30,641 nucleotides of DNA from UBA6100 sp049658145 (GTDB taxonomy: Bacteria; Actinomycetota; Coriobacteriia; Anaerosomatales; Anaerosomataceae): positions 1 through 30,641 of the forward strand of contig JBASOJ010000021.1 of NCBI GenBank assembly GCA_049658145.1. The letters are read 5' to 3'. The notes under the pieces are model-generated. The model worked only from the letters and a program-made list of their open reading frames with translations. It was not told where the DNA came from and did no database searches. Below are positions 13,609 through 22,991 of this stretch, one piece after another (the stretch's first letter is position 1; each line of letters begins with the position of its first letter). The position numbers and the translations under genes are program-made.

Positions 13609-14018
13609 TCCCGCGCCTTGTGGTCGATAGCCGCGTCGCATTCAAGTGGTTCTGCCAGATTGGAGAGAGTGGTGTGGCCGAGGCTTTCACGCTGCTCGAA
13701 ACCAGCGCACGGAACGCGGTCGCGCTTGTCGCGCCGGGATCTCTGACGCTCGAACTGGCAAACGCCCTCCGCTACTCGAAGCACACCGAGGAGAACGTCC
13801 TCGCGGCGCTTGAGCAAATCGACCTGCCCCATGTCCAGCTGTTCGAGGTCACGCCAAAGCGCCTTCACGCCGCAACCCTGCTCTCGTACCGTCACAACAT
13901 CAGCGTCTACGACGCTCTCTTCCTCGCGCTCGCCGAGGAGCTCGACTGCCCGCTGGTCACTGCGGACCGCAAGGCATTCACACGCGTCGACACGCCCGTG
14001 GAGATCAGGTTCATCTGA
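13605..14018 (+). CDS. vapC: VapC-type PIN-domain ribonuclease toxin
   Basis: A 137-residue PIN nuclease with all four acidic positions: Asp8 (LVVDSRVAFKWF), Glu50 (LTLELANALRYS), Asp103 (VYDALFLALAEEL) and Asp121 (PLVTADRKAF). These coordinate Mg2+/Mn2+ for RNA cleavage; VapC enzymes cut tRNA or rRNA. It is complete, unlike the decayed PIN gene at 357-740, and is coupled to vapB by a four-base overlap. It is the last gene before a bidirectional terminator facing ortB. Family and activity class are clear; the RNA target is unknown. Confidence 0.9.
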   Translation: MIPRLVVDSRVAFKWFCQIGESGVAEAFTLLETSARNAVALVAPGSLTLELANALRYSKHTEENVLAALEQIDLPHVQLFEVTPKRLHAATLLSYRHNISVYDALFLALAEELDCPLVTADRKAFTRVDTPVEIRFI

Positions 14019-14021
14019 ACA

Positions 14022-14056
14022 CGAAAGGGCCCGGCTCAAGTGAGCCGAGCCCTTCG
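14022..14056. terminator. Bidirectional hairpin terminator between vapC and ortB
   Basis: ACGAAAGGGC-CCGGCTCA pairs with TGAGCCG-AGCCCTTCGT around an AG loop, giving a long stem (about 15 pairs, one mismatch). It lies between the convergent ends of vapC (14018) and ortB (14075). There is no strong T-run, so termination strength is uncertain. Confidence 0.75.
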
Positions 14057-14074
14057 TCGCTGTCGACACAGTGC

Positions 14075-15484
14075 CTACCCCGCCCGCAGCCCCGCCACGA
14101 TCTCCTCGATGGTGGCAGGCGACGTGTTCGTGTCCTCGGCCATGAAGACGAGATCCTCGGGTGTCGGCTGGTAGCCCTCGCCCGCGTGCTTGAGCGCGTT
14201 GCGCACGTACGAGCGGTGCAGCTTGCCGAGGTCGGCTTCCACCGCCCGGATCTGCTCCGGACGCTCCGGGATCACGATGACCTTGCCCGGCACGTTGTCG
14301 GCCGGTTCCCCGGTGCGCACTTCCACGCCCTGTGCGCGCGCGAACGCGAGTTGGCTCCAGTGATGCTTGCCGGCGCCGGTGTACTCGGTCTCCTGGACGA
14401 CCACCGTGGCGTCACTCGGCAGGTCGCGGGCGAGTGACATCGCAGCCGCCATGGCTGTGTTGCCGCTCGGGCCCCGTTCGAGGCCCTCGAGCTTGGCGAG
14501 CGCCTCCGTCACGTAGAAGACCTCACCCTGCGTGACGGTGAGATATCGGTCCATGTACCGCAGCGAGCGTGCCGCGTTACGCGGCACGTCGGCACGGTCC
14601 GGCCACGTGGCGAACGGCACCCCGAAACCGGTGTGCCCGGTGGTGAAGCTCTTGCGGTTGAAGTCGGTGTCGCTCGCCATGTGCAGACCGCTCAGGTCCA
14701 CGCTCGCGCTCACGATCTCGGTGTGCGCCCCCACCCGCTTGAGGCCGCGCGCGGTGCCGGTGGTGTTTCCGCCACCGGCATGCGTACACACCACATGCGT
14801 GGGCGCCGCGCCCGTGAGCGCGATCATCTCCTCGGCAAGCTCGGCGCCGAGACTCTCGATCCCCGAGACACCGAACGGCGAGTAGAGCGAGGCCGAGAGA
14901 TAGCCGGTCTCCTCGAGCAGCTCGAGCATGTGGAAGAAGAGCTCGGGGCCCACGGTCATCTGCACGACCTCGGCGCCGACCGCCTCGCAGAGGCGCGACT
15001 TCTCGACGATCTCCGGCTGGCCGACGTGGCGCGAGTCGAACGTCTCCTGGCAGATGATGCACGCCAGGCCCGCGCGCGCCGCCTGACTCGCCACGGCCGC
15101 GCCGTAGTTGCCGGATGTGGCGGCGATGACGCCCGCGTACCCCTTCCCGGCGGCCACGTGGATGCTCATGGACGCACGTCGGTCCTTGAAGGAACCGGCC
15201 ATGTTCGCCGCCTCGTCCTTGACGAAGATGCGTGCGCCATTTCCCGGTTCCGCATAGGAACGCACGAGGTCGGTGAGGTTGCGGAGTTCCAGCAGCGGCG
15301 TGCCGCCCACGCCGGCGGCGCGCTGGATGCCGCGGATCTGCTCGAGCGTGTATCCGTGTGCACCCATCATGCCCTCGTAGTCGAAGGCGATAGGGCTGCG
15401 CTCGAACTCGGCGTAGTCCATGCCGAGCGCACGCTTCATGATCTCGCCCTTGCGGGCCATCACGGTCTCGTAGCGGGTCGGCAT
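14075..15484 (-). CDS. ortB: 2-amino-4-ketopentanoate thiolase, beta (PLP) subunit
   Basis: A 469-residue fold-type II PLP enzyme related to threonine synthase. The PLP lysine is in MAGSFKDRRAS (Lys100), preceded by TPLLELRNL and followed by AATSGNYGAAVASQAARAGL and the glycine-rich THAGGGNTTGTARGL. With OrtA it cleaves 2-amino-4-ketopentanoate with CoA to acetyl-CoA and alanine, the last step of oxidative ornithine degradation in Clostridium sticklandii. ATG 15484 is used, one base after the ortA stop; the frame is open upstream only because it overlaps ortA. The gene ends convergent to vapC at a shared terminator, where the family operon would normally continue into oraS. Confidence 0.93.
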   Translation of the reverse strand: MPTRYETVMARKGEIMKRALGMDYAEFERSPIAFDYEGMMGAHGYTLEQIRGIQRAAGVGGTPLLELRNLTDLVRSYAEPGNGARIFVKDEAANMAGSFKDRRASMSIHVAAGKGYAGVIAATSGNYGAAVASQAARAGLACIICQETFDSRHVGQPEIVEKSRLCEAVGAEVVQMTVGPELFFHMLELLEETGYLSASLYSPFGVSGIESLGAELAEEMIALTGAAPTHVVCTHAGGGNTTGTARGLKRVGAHTEIVSASVDLSGLHMASDTDFNRKSFTTGHTGFGVPFATWPDRADVPRNAARSLRYMDRYLTVTQGEVFYVTEALAKLEGLERGPSGNTAMAAAMSLARDLPSDATVVVQETEYTGAGKHHWSQLAFARAQGVEVRTGEPADNVPGKVIVIPERPEQIRAVEADLGKLHRSYVRNALKHAGEGYQPTPEDLVFMAEDTNTSPATIEEIVAGLRAG

Positions 15485-15485
15485 C

Positions 15486-15830
15486 TCACTCACCCGCTTC
15501 CGGGCCATCGGCCTGCTCTGTGCGATATGCGGCCACGCGCGCCCGCAACTCGCGCCCGATACCCACGATCTCAGGCGGTGGCGTGCCGAAGGAGTGCGTG
15601 TAGCCCGGCGAGATGGCCGAGAGATGCCCGCGCACGATGCGGCCGGACATCGTCTCCACCTCGAGCTCATCGCCGAGCATGCCCGCAGCGCGTGCGAAGC
15701 CCTTCACCCACGCGCGCAGCGGCTGTGCGGCGGTGTCCTCCGGGATGCCGGCCGCGCGCTCGGCGGGCTCGAGCAACACGTACTCGACCTCCACCCAGTC
15801 ACCGGTCGAGCAGCGGAATTCGTCTGTCAT
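15486..15830 (-). CDS. ortA: 2-amino-4-ketopentanoate thiolase, alpha subunit
   Basis: A 114-residue protein matching OrtA in length and pattern: GDWVEVEYVLLEPAERA, then PLRAWVKGFA, VETMSGRIVRGHL and the ending PGYTHSFGTPPPEIVGIGRELR. OrtA has no cofactor of its own and forms the thiolase with OrtB. ATG 15830 follows GAAGGGG. Only one base separates it from ortB, and 25 bases separate it from ord, so the three form one transcription unit. Assignment rests on the distinctive sequence plus the fixed ord-ortA-ortB order. Confidence 0.92.
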   Translation of the reverse strand: MTDEFRCSTGDWVEVEYVLLEPAERAAGIPEDTAAQPLRAWVKGFARAAGMLGDELEVETMSGRIVRGHLSAISPGYTHSFGTPPPEIVGIGRELRARVAAYRTEQADGPEAGE

Positions 15831-15855
15831 CGCATGCCCCTTCAGTCGTGAGCGC

Positions 15856-16866
15856 CTACTCGGTGGGCGCCCAGAAACGCGGGATCGGCAGGTCGGTCAC
15901 GGTGAGAATACCCGCCGGTGCCTCGACGATCATCGGGATGTAGTTGCCCGTGCTCGCGTAGGTGCCCTTGCCTCCCGGGATCTCCGGCTTGTTCGACATG
16001 TTCACGTTCGGGTCACCGGTGATGCGGATGTAGTCACCAGTTTCGATTCCCTCCAGTTCGGGGTGGATCTGCTGCGGGTGCACGAGCTCGATCTTGAGCT
16101 CGCCATTGGAGTAGCCGCGGCCGATGTGGCGGCAACCGCACACGTCACCGGGCGCGACCTTCACGTGCGGCGTCTCACGCGGAACGGTGGTCACGATGGG
16201 CTCGCGCGTCTCGACGATCTCGTCGATCTGCCAGCCGATGGCCTCGGCGATGAGGTTGATCGACTCCTGGAAGCCGATGTGCCCGACGATGGTGCCGTCG
16301 GCCACACCGCGTTCGAACTCCTCGACAGTGGTGCCCACGCCCTGGCTGGCCATGACGGTGGGGCCGAACGGCGATAGGTCGTTCACGCGCTCGGCCTCGA
16401 TCTTGTCGATGCGCAGGCAGATGGAGGTCCAGGCCACGATGAGCGCGTCGAGGATGAAGCCGGGGTTGATGCCGGTACCGAGGATGGTCACGCCGTGCTC
16501 CTTGGCGAGCACGTCGAAGCTCTCGGCCCAGTCGGGATCGCTCGCCCACGGGTACGAGAGCTTCTCGGCGATGCAGAGCACGTTCGCGTCGGCCTTCACG
16601 CACGCCTCTACCTGGCTCGCGATCTCATCCAGGTTGCTCTGCGTGCAGATGCAGACGACCTCCGGATTCTTCGCGAGGACCGCGTCCGCGTCGGTGGTCA
16701 TGCGCACGTCACACGAGCGGTCGAGCAGCTCACCGACCGGCTTGCCTTCCTTCGCGGGATTCGTGACGATCGCGCCCACGAGCTCGATGTCGTTCGGCCG
16801 ATCGAGGATGTAGCCCAGAAGGCCCTGGCCCATCATGCCGGTACCCCACACCGCGACCTTGATCAC
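15856..16866 (-). CDS. ord: 2,4-diaminopentanoate dehydrogenase
   Basis: A 336-residue NAD(P)-dependent dehydrogenase. The dinucleotide site is VAVWGTGMMGQG (Gly8-x-Gly10-x-x-Gly13). The catalytic/oligomer domain includes ILGTGINPGFILDAL and the C-terminal GKGTYASTGNYIPMIV. It oxidatively deaminates 2,4-diaminopentanoate, the OraSE product, to 2-amino-4-ketopentanoate, releasing ammonia. The start is GTG 16866, with GGAAGGAGC upstream. It is first in ord-ortA-ortB. The 109-bp gap to the next gene upstream holds GTATGCA repeats, one an exact copy of the GCGTATGCA found before oraS. Confidence 0.94.
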   Translation of the reverse strand: MIKVAVWGTGMMGQGLLGYILDRPNDIELVGAIVTNPAKEGKPVGELLDRSCDVRMTTDADAVLAKNPEVVCICTQSNLDEIASQVEACVKADANVLCIAEKLSYPWASDPDWAESFDVLAKEHGVTILGTGINPGFILDALIVAWTSICLRIDKIEAERVNDLSPFGPTVMASQGVGTTVEEFERGVADGTIVGHIGFQESINLIAEAIGWQIDEIVETREPIVTTVPRETPHVKVAPGDVCGCRHIGRGYSNGELKIELVHPQQIHPELEGIETGDYIRITGDPNVNMSNKPEIPGGKGTYASTGNYIPMIVEAPAGILTVTDLPIPRFWAPTE

Positions 16867-16886
16867 GAGAAGCTCCTTCCGAAGAT

Positions 16887-16914
16887 GTATGCAGAATCAC
16901 GCGTTGCGTATGCA
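16887..16914. promoter_or_regulatory. Paired GTATGCA motifs upstream of ord
   Basis: GTATGCA occurs at 16887-16893 and 16908-16914, 21 bp apart (two helical turns), 21 to 48 bases before the ord start. The second is part of GCGTATGCA, shared with two sites upstream of oraS. Flanking GATG and CATC give loose dyad symmetry. A candidate operator for ornithine catabolism. Confidence 0.45.
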
Positions 16915-16975
16915 TCTAACGATATCGTGCCGCGCGTCGCTGCGCGAGATGCATAGTAGGCCGGTTTCTCTGACC

Positions 16976-17614
16976 TCAGCGTTGAGCTGCCCGCCTGCCC
17001 GCTCCCTCGAGCAGAAGCCCGGTGACAGCACCCGCGATGGCCGGCGGCACCCGTGCGGCGACCAGCCGGAACACCTCGCTGTCGGACGGTGGCAGGCTGT
17101 CTGCGAACCGCCTCCCCACGGAACGCAGCACCTCGGCCACTCCTGGCAGATCCCGCTGTGCGATCCCGGAACGCCCGATCGTGTCGAGCGCCTCCTCGAT
17201 ACAGTTCGCGAGCGGCGTGAGGCTCCTCACCCGGCTCGCCCCCGACGCATCGAACGCGCGGCCTCCCCGGCCGCCCCACTCGGCGCTGCCCACCTGCCAG
17301 ATGCGCAGCCCGGCGAGCAGGGCGAGCAACGTGGAGGCGACCCATAGCCCGAGGTAGAGGCCCTTGCCGAGTCCCGCGGGCCAGGCGAGCGCCGCGCTCC
17401 CGGCATCCCCCAGCATGCCGCTCATCGGGCCGACCGCGTCCTCGAGTGCGACAAGCTGCGGAGGGAGCGGAATCAGCGAGATGCCGCCGACCACCAGCAG
17501 AAGGATCCCGCGCTTGGTGCGCAGGAATGAATCACGCGGGGCGACGAACGCGTAGCCTATGGCGTAGGCGAGGGCCGCTGACCCTAGTGCCGATGCGATA
17601 GCGGTGAACAGCAT
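16976..17614 (-). CDS. Hypothetical membrane protein
   Basis: A 212-residue protein with three likely membrane helices: about 2-24 (starting LFTAIASALGSAALAYA), 37-53 (ILLLVVGGISLIPLP) and 85-105 (LYLGLWVASTLLALLAG). A soluble C-terminal half of about 100 residues follows, rich in Arg/Ala, containing RSLTPLANCIEEALDTIGRSG and ending in a hydrophobic APAIAG-like helix. No family is recognised. It is transcribed with the liv genes (28 bases after livF) and ends upstream of ord, so it bridges transporter and catabolic genes on one strand. A role in amino-acid uptake or its regulation is possible but unsupported. Confidence 0.7.
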   Translation of the reverse strand: MLFTAIASALGSAALAYAIGYAFVAPRDSFLRTKRGILLLVVGGISLIPLPPQLVALEDAVGPMSGMLGDAGSAALAWPAGLGKGLYLGLWVASTLLALLAGLRIWQVGSAEWGGRGGRAFDASGASRVRSLTPLANCIEEALDTIGRSGIAQRDLPGVAEVLRSVGRRFADSLPPSDSEVFRLVAARVPPAIAGAVTGLLLEGAGRRAAQR

Positions 17615-17642
17615 GGCGCTCCTCTACTGTCGGCGTGAGGTA

Positions 17643-18371
<729 letters not shown>

Positions 18372-19131
18372 GATAGGCCTCCACAACCTGCGGATCGTTG
18401 GCGACTTCATGGTACGTGCCCTCGGCGATCTTCACGCCGTGGTCCATCGCGATCACGCGGTCGGACACACCCTCGACCACGTGCATATCGTGCTCGATCA
18501 TGACGATCGTGTAGCCCTTGTCGCGCAGGACCTTGATCTGCTCCATGACCTCGTGGGACTCCATCGGGTTCATGCCAGCCACCGGCTCGTCGAGCATGAG
18601 CAGCGTGGGGGCCGAGGCGAGTGCGCGGGCGATCTCGAGGCGACGGCGGTTGGCGTAAGAGAGCGAGAACGCAGGCTGCTGCTGGCGCGGCCCGGAGAAG
18701 CGGCCCGGGAACATCTCGAGGATCTCCTGCGCGCGCTCCCGCATCACCTGCTCCTCGCGGCGCATCTTGGGCAGGCGCAGCATCGAGGAGACGAGCCCCG
18801 CACCGGTGACCGAGTGCATGCCCACGAGTACGTTGTCGAGCACGCTCATGTTCGAGAACAGGCGCAGCGACTGGAACGTGCGGGAGATCCCCTTGTCATG
18901 CACAGCATCGGGCCGCAGACCGGCGACGCTCTCGCCCTTCAGCAGGATGTCGCCGCTGTCCGGCTCGTACAGACCGCTGATGATGTTGAACGTGGTGGTC
19001 TTACCCGAGCCGTTCGGCCCGATGACCGAGACGATGTCGTTCTCGTTCACGGTGAATGAGAGGTTGTCCACGGCCTTAAGACCGCCGAAGCTCATGGACA
19101 CGCCCTGCAGTTCGAGGATCGCGCTCATGAG

Positions 19132-20268
19132 CTACACCTCCAGATCCTTCTCGCCCTCTTCAAGATCGAAGAGGTTCTGACGGGTCTTCTCGAGTTCACG
19201 AGGATCGACCTCGTGCGCCTCGCGTCGCCACAGCTTGTCGGGCAGCAGGCCCTCGGGACGGAAGATGACCATCACGACGATGAGCACGCCGAAGATGAGC
19301 ATCCGGTAGACCTCGAAGTCGCTGCGCGCCGCACCCGCGGCTTCGCGGATGAGCTGCGGCAGCGCCTGCAGCACGATGGCGCCGAGGATCACACCGGGAA
19401 TCGAGCCCATGCCGCCGAGCACGACCATGCAGACCACGATCACCGACTGCATGAACAGGAACGACTCGGGGCTGATGACGTTGGAGTAGTAAGCGTAGAG
19501 CGAGCCTGCGAAGCCCGCGATGCCGGCCGAGAGCACTACGGAAAGCATCTTCGCCCGCGAGGCGGTGATACCCGAGGAGATGGCAGCGAGCTCGTCCTCG
19601 CGAAGCGCGTTCCACGCACGTCCGATCCGCGAGTTCTTAAGGTTCGAGAGCAGGATCGCCACGGCTACCACGCACACGAGCACGAGGTAGTAGTACTCGA
19701 TCGGCTTGTTGATCGTGAGCCACGCCGCCCACCCCGCGTCGCCAAGCCCCTCAACGGCCTTCTCGCTCGCAAGCATCGGCGAGTAGATGCCGGTGATGCC
19801 GTTCGGGCCATTCGTGAGGTCCTGCAGGTTGGTGATGGTAAGGCGCACGATCTCGCCGAATGCGAGCGTGACGATGGCGAGGTAGTCGCCGCGCAGCCTG
19901 AGAGTCGGCAGGCCGATCACGAAGCCCGCGGCCATCGCGATGAGCGTGCTCGCCGCGAGCACCGCAAGGAGCGGCCACCGGATCTCGAACTTCGGCGAGG
20001 AGAGCAGCGCGGTCGCGTAGGCGCCGAACGCGAAGAACGCGATGTAGCCGAGGTTGAGCAGTCCGGTCTCGCCCATGACGATATTGAGGCCGAGCGCCAG
20101 CATCACGAAGAGCAGTGACAGCACGCCCACCCGCAGCCACGCAGTCTCGACGATGCCCGCCAGGTTCAACAACGGGAAGCCTGCGGCCAGCACGAGAGCG
20201 AGCGCGAGATATACGCTCCGCGGTACACGCGCGAGCAGAGATGAGATGCGTTCGGTGATCGCGGCCAC
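19132..20268 (-). CDS. livM: Branched-chain-type amino-acid ABC transporter permease LivM
   Basis: A 378-residue permease with about ten helices. Family blocks: MLALGLNIVMGETGLLNLGY and FFAFGAYATALL near the N-terminus, LRLRGDYLAIVTLAFGEIVRL in the centre and the ABC-contact loop with GRAWNALREDELAAISSGI, then VVLGGMGSIPGVILGAI and a final RPEGL. The C-terminal tail (about 40 residues) is charged and cytoplasmic. GTG 20268 start; four bases separate it from livH. It forms the channel with LivH. Confidence 0.93.
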   Translation of the reverse strand: MAAITERISSLLARVPRSVYLALALVLAAGFPLLNLAGIVETAWLRVGVLSLLFVMLALGLNIVMGETGLLNLGYIAFFAFGAYATALLSSPKFEIRWPLLAVLAASTLIAMAAGFVIGLPTLRLRGDYLAIVTLAFGEIVRLTITNLQDLTNGPNGITGIYSPMLASEKAVEGLGDAGWAAWLTINKPIEYYYLVLVCVVAVAILLSNLKNSRIGRAWNALREDELAAISSGITASRAKMLSVVLSAGIAGFAGSLYAYYSNVISPESFLFMQSVIVVCMVVLGGMGSIPGVILGAIVLQALPQLIREAAGAARSDFEVYRMLIFGVLIVVMVIFRPEGLLPDKLWRREAHEVDPRELEKTRQNLFDLEEGEKDLEV

Positions 20269-20272
20269 TCGG

Positions 20273-21493
20273 CTACACCTTCTCCGTGATGGCTTCGCCG
20301 AGAATCCCCGACGGTCGGAACATGAGGATCACCATGAGCACCACGAACGCGATGACCGGCTGCCATCGCGTGTCGATGCGGAACGTCGCGTTTGCGAACA
20401 TCACGGCGGCGACCACCGCCAGGAACAGGTTGCCGAACATGAGCCGCACCGCGTGAGCGGCAGACACGCTGAGCAGCGCGTCGGTACGCTCGGCCAGGAG
20501 CGTCTTGAACCCGTAGTAGGGCGTGAGGCGGTACAGGTTGGTGATGGTCTTCTCATACGCGGGCGTGCGGCGGTCATCGGCAATGTGCTGCAGGCGCCGT
20601 CGCGGAACGCGCACCATCTGCACGTATAGGCCGAGCAGCAATCCCGCCACCACGAACCACGCCATGAAGCCCAGGTCGAGGCTCACGCCGTAGGTCTCGG
20701 TCATGCCGAGCACGAGCGCACCCACCACGGCGCCGGGGATGTTGCCGATGCCGCCGAGTACGGCCGAGGTGAACGCCTTGAGGCCGTAGAGGAAGCCCGC
20801 GTCGTACTTGAGCGAGCCGTAGTACATCACCACGAGGAATCCGCCGATGCCGGCGAGCGCCGAGCCCACGATGAACGTGAAGGCGATCGTCCTGTTCGTG
20901 TCGATGCCCATCATCTCGGCGGCTTCCATGTCCTGCGAGGTCGCTCGCATCGCCTTGCCGATGCGGGTCGACTTCACGAGGTAGGTGAGACCCAGCATGA
21001 GAGCCGACGAGATCGCGATGATCACGACCGCGAGCACGCGGATGCGGATGCCGCCGACAGTGAACGACGCCGACCCGATCGCGAGCGACGGCATCGACAC
21101 GGGCGTGGGGCCGAACACGAGGATGATCAGCTGCTGCATGACGATCGAGACGCCGATGGCGGAAAGCAGCGGGATGATGCGGGACCGGCCCCTGAGCGGC
21201 CGGTAGGCGATGCGCTCGATGAGGAAGCCGATCACCATCGGCACGATGACCGCCGCAAGTAGCGCAAGTACGATGCAGCCCGCGAGCACGAGTGGCGACA
21301 TGTCGTCACTCACTCCGAGCGCGAGCAGCGTGAACGCCGCCACGTAGCCGCCGATGGTGAAGACCTCGCCATGGGCGAAGTTGATGAACTTCAAGACGCC
21401 GTAGACCATCGTGTAACCCAGCGCGATGAGCGCGTAGATCATGCCCACGGTGATGCCACCGATGGTCACGCTGACGATGTGATCGAGACTCAC
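20273..21493 (-). CDS. livH: Branched-chain-type amino-acid ABC transporter permease LivH, enlarged
   Basis: A 406-residue LivH; usual members are about 290-310. The conserved body is normal: ALGYTMVYGVLKFINFAHGE, the EAA-like loop RATSQDMEAAEMMGID, and SAVLGGIGNIPGAVVGALVLGMTETY (241-267 region). Then roughly 100 residues (268-371) are inserted before the usual last helix VIAFVVLMVILMFRPSGILG. The insert holds two further hydrophobic segments (MAWFVVAGLLLGLYVQMV and NLFLAVVAAVMFANAT) and a basic soluble loop (RVPRRRLQHIADDRR). GTG 21493 start with AAGGAG upstream. The insert could bind a partner or adapt to a special solute protein. Confidence 0.88.
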   Translation of the reverse strand: MSLDHIVSVTIGGITVGMIYALIALGYTMVYGVLKFINFAHGEVFTIGGYVAAFTLLALGVSDDMSPLVLAGCIVLALLAAVIVPMVIGFLIERIAYRPLRGRSRIIPLLSAIGVSIVMQQLIILVFGPTPVSMPSLAIGSASFTVGGIRIRVLAVVIIAISSALMLGLTYLVKSTRIGKAMRATSQDMEAAEMMGIDTNRTIAFTFIVGSALAGIGGFLVVMYYGSLKYDAGFLYGLKAFTSAVLGGIGNIPGAVVGALVLGMTETYGVSLDLGFMAWFVVAGLLLGLYVQMVRVPRRRLQHIADDRRTPAYEKTITNLYRLTPYYGFKTLLAERTDALLSVSAAHAVRLMFGNLFLAVVAAVMFANATFRIDTRWQPVIAFVVLMVILMFRPSGILGEAITEKV

Positions 21494-21580
21494 CTAGTGA
21501 CTCCTTCGGAGCAGTCCGTGCTGGCGGACCGGACAGCGCGCTTGCGTGCATTCTGCACCATGCATCGTCGTGACGCACGC

Positions 21581-21612
21581 GGGGGGTGCGGGAACGTGCC
21601 CCGACACCCCCC
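21581..21612. terminator. Hairpin in the livK-livH gap
   Basis: GGGGGGTG-CGGG pairs with CCCCG-ACACCCCCC across a short loop, within the 146-bp gap between livK (upstream) and livH. Such stems after binding-protein genes commonly protect the 3' end of the abundant first message or attenuate downstream expression. The gap holds no gene. Confidence 0.6.
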
Positions 21613-21639
21613 GTTCAAGCCTCTGACCGGGTGCGGATG

Positions 21640-22854
21640 CTACTTGACCGCTACCCACTCGCCGCCCTCGACGACGTACCGCGGCACATTGGAGGGGGTG
21701 AGGCCGGCGACAACGATGTCGCCCACCGAAACGGCGCCGTCAGCCTCGGAAGCGAAGCTGAACGTTCCCGTGACACCCTCGTACTCGAGCTCCTGGAGCG
21801 CGGCGATGATGTCCTCGGTGTCGGTGGAACCCGCGGCCTTGATGGCCTCGATCAGGGCACCGAACGCGTCGTAGTTGTTCTGAGCGTACGGGCCGACCGC
21901 GTCACCGTACTTCTCCTCGTACCTGGCAGCGAATGCTTCGTAACCCGGCTGCTGGTCCTCGGGGAAGCCGCCGAAAGTGGCATAGACGCCCTCGGCGTTC
22001 TCTCCGCCGCCCGTCTGCGGGATGAGCTCGGCCGACTTGATGCCGTCGCCGCCCATGAAGATGACGTCAGCGAGACCGGCTTCGACCATCTGCTTGCGCA
22101 TGAGGCCCGCCTCGGGGTGGTACCCGGTGAAGATGATCGCGTCGGGAGCGAACTCCTTGACGTTGGCAACCTGCGCGGAGAGGTCCTTGTCGCCGCTCTG
22201 GCAGTTCTGGCGCAGCGTCTCGACGCCCTCGGCCTTGAGGGCATCCTCGGCCACGTCGGCCAGACCCACTGCGTAGGCGCCGTTGTCGTCCATCAGAACG
22301 ACCTTCTTGGCGCCGAGCTCGAGTGCCCATGCCGCGAGCGCCTCGCCCTGGATGGCGTCGCTCCAGCAGGTGCGGTAGAAGGTGTCGACGCCCTCGGCGT
22401 TCGCCTTCGGGCCGGTCACCGAACCGGAGATCTGCGGGATGCGGTTCTCGGCGTAGATCGGGATCGCCGAGAGGGTGGCGCCTGTGGTGAGCGAGCCGAT
22501 GACGCCGACAACGCCGTCGTCGACCATCGTCTGCGCGACGACGGCGGACTCAGCGGGCTCGGCCTTGTCGTCGAGGATGATGAGCTCGACCTGGTAGGTC
22601 GTGCCGTCCATCTCGAACGTGCCGAAGTCCTCGAGTGCGAGCTCGGCTCCGCGCTTGGCTGCCTCGCCGTAGTCCGGCAGAGGTCCGGTGAGCGCGGTCT
22701 GGACGCCGATCTTGATGATCTGCGCGTCCCCTTCAGTGGCCTCGCCGCCGTCACCCTCTCCGTCCCCTGTACAGCCTGCGGTGCCGAACAGGCCGAACGC
22801 GAGAACGGCAGCGAGCGCGAGTGCGAGGACCTTGCGTGTCCGCTCGTGCAGCAT
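21640..22854 (-). CDS. livK: Amino-acid ABC transporter binding lipoprotein LivK
   Basis: A 404-residue solute-binding protein of the LivJ/LivK (periplasmic binding fold type I) family. The signal peptide has basic HERTRK, a hydrophobic core and lipobox GTAGC (Cys28), followed by a Gly/Asp/Glu-rich linker. Family blocks are KIGVQTALTGPLPDYGEAAKRGAEL, here cited by start IKIGVQTALTGPLPDYG, then VVGVIGSLTTGATLSA and IIFTGYHPEAGLMRKQM. It delivers the ligand to LivHM. The ligand may be branched-chain amino acids, or ornithine given the neighbouring pathway; this cannot be read from sequence. AAGGGGG lies upstream of ATG 22854. Confidence 0.93.
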   Translation of the reverse strand: MLHERTRKVLALALAAVLAFGLFGTAGCTGDGEGDGGEATEGDAQIIKIGVQTALTGPLPDYGEAAKRGAELALEDFGTFEMDGTTYQVELIILDDKAEPAESAVVAQTMVDDGVVGVIGSLTTGATLSAIPIYAENRIPQISGSVTGPKANAEGVDTFYRTCWSDAIQGEALAAWALELGAKKVVLMDDNGAYAVGLADVAEDALKAEGVETLRQNCQSGDKDLSAQVANVKEFAPDAIIFTGYHPEAGLMRKQMVEAGLADVIFMGGDGIKSAELIPQTGGGENAEGVYATFGGFPEDQQPGYEAFAARYEEKYGDAVGPYAQNNYDAFGALIEAIKAAGSTDTEDIIAALQELEYEGVTGTFSFASEADGAVSVGDIVVAGLTPSNVPRYVVEGGEWVAVK

Positions 22855-22873
22855 GCGTGCCCCCTTCGTTATT

Positions 22874-22889
22874 GATAGCCTCGGCTATC
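22874..22889. promoter_or_regulatory. Palindrome GATAGCC-TC-GGCTATC upstream of livK
   Basis: A perfect inverted repeat with seven-base arms and two-base centre lies 20 bases before the livK start. Too short and unlike a terminator (no T-run in the right place), it is best read as an operator or mRNA 5' hairpin for the transport operon. Confidence 0.45.
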
Positions 22890-22991
22890 CGGTGGTTGGG
22901 GCATTCTAGCGCACGCACCACCACATATCCAGAGTTTGTGCATGAACGACGCGTTTGGAACAGGCGTCAGAATGCATGGCCGCTGGTGCCA

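Noticed and set aside
19213..20118. Long plus-strand open frame over livM, and a similar one over livK (21586-22875)
   Set aside because: Both are antisense to well-recognised transporter genes and have shadow-type composition.
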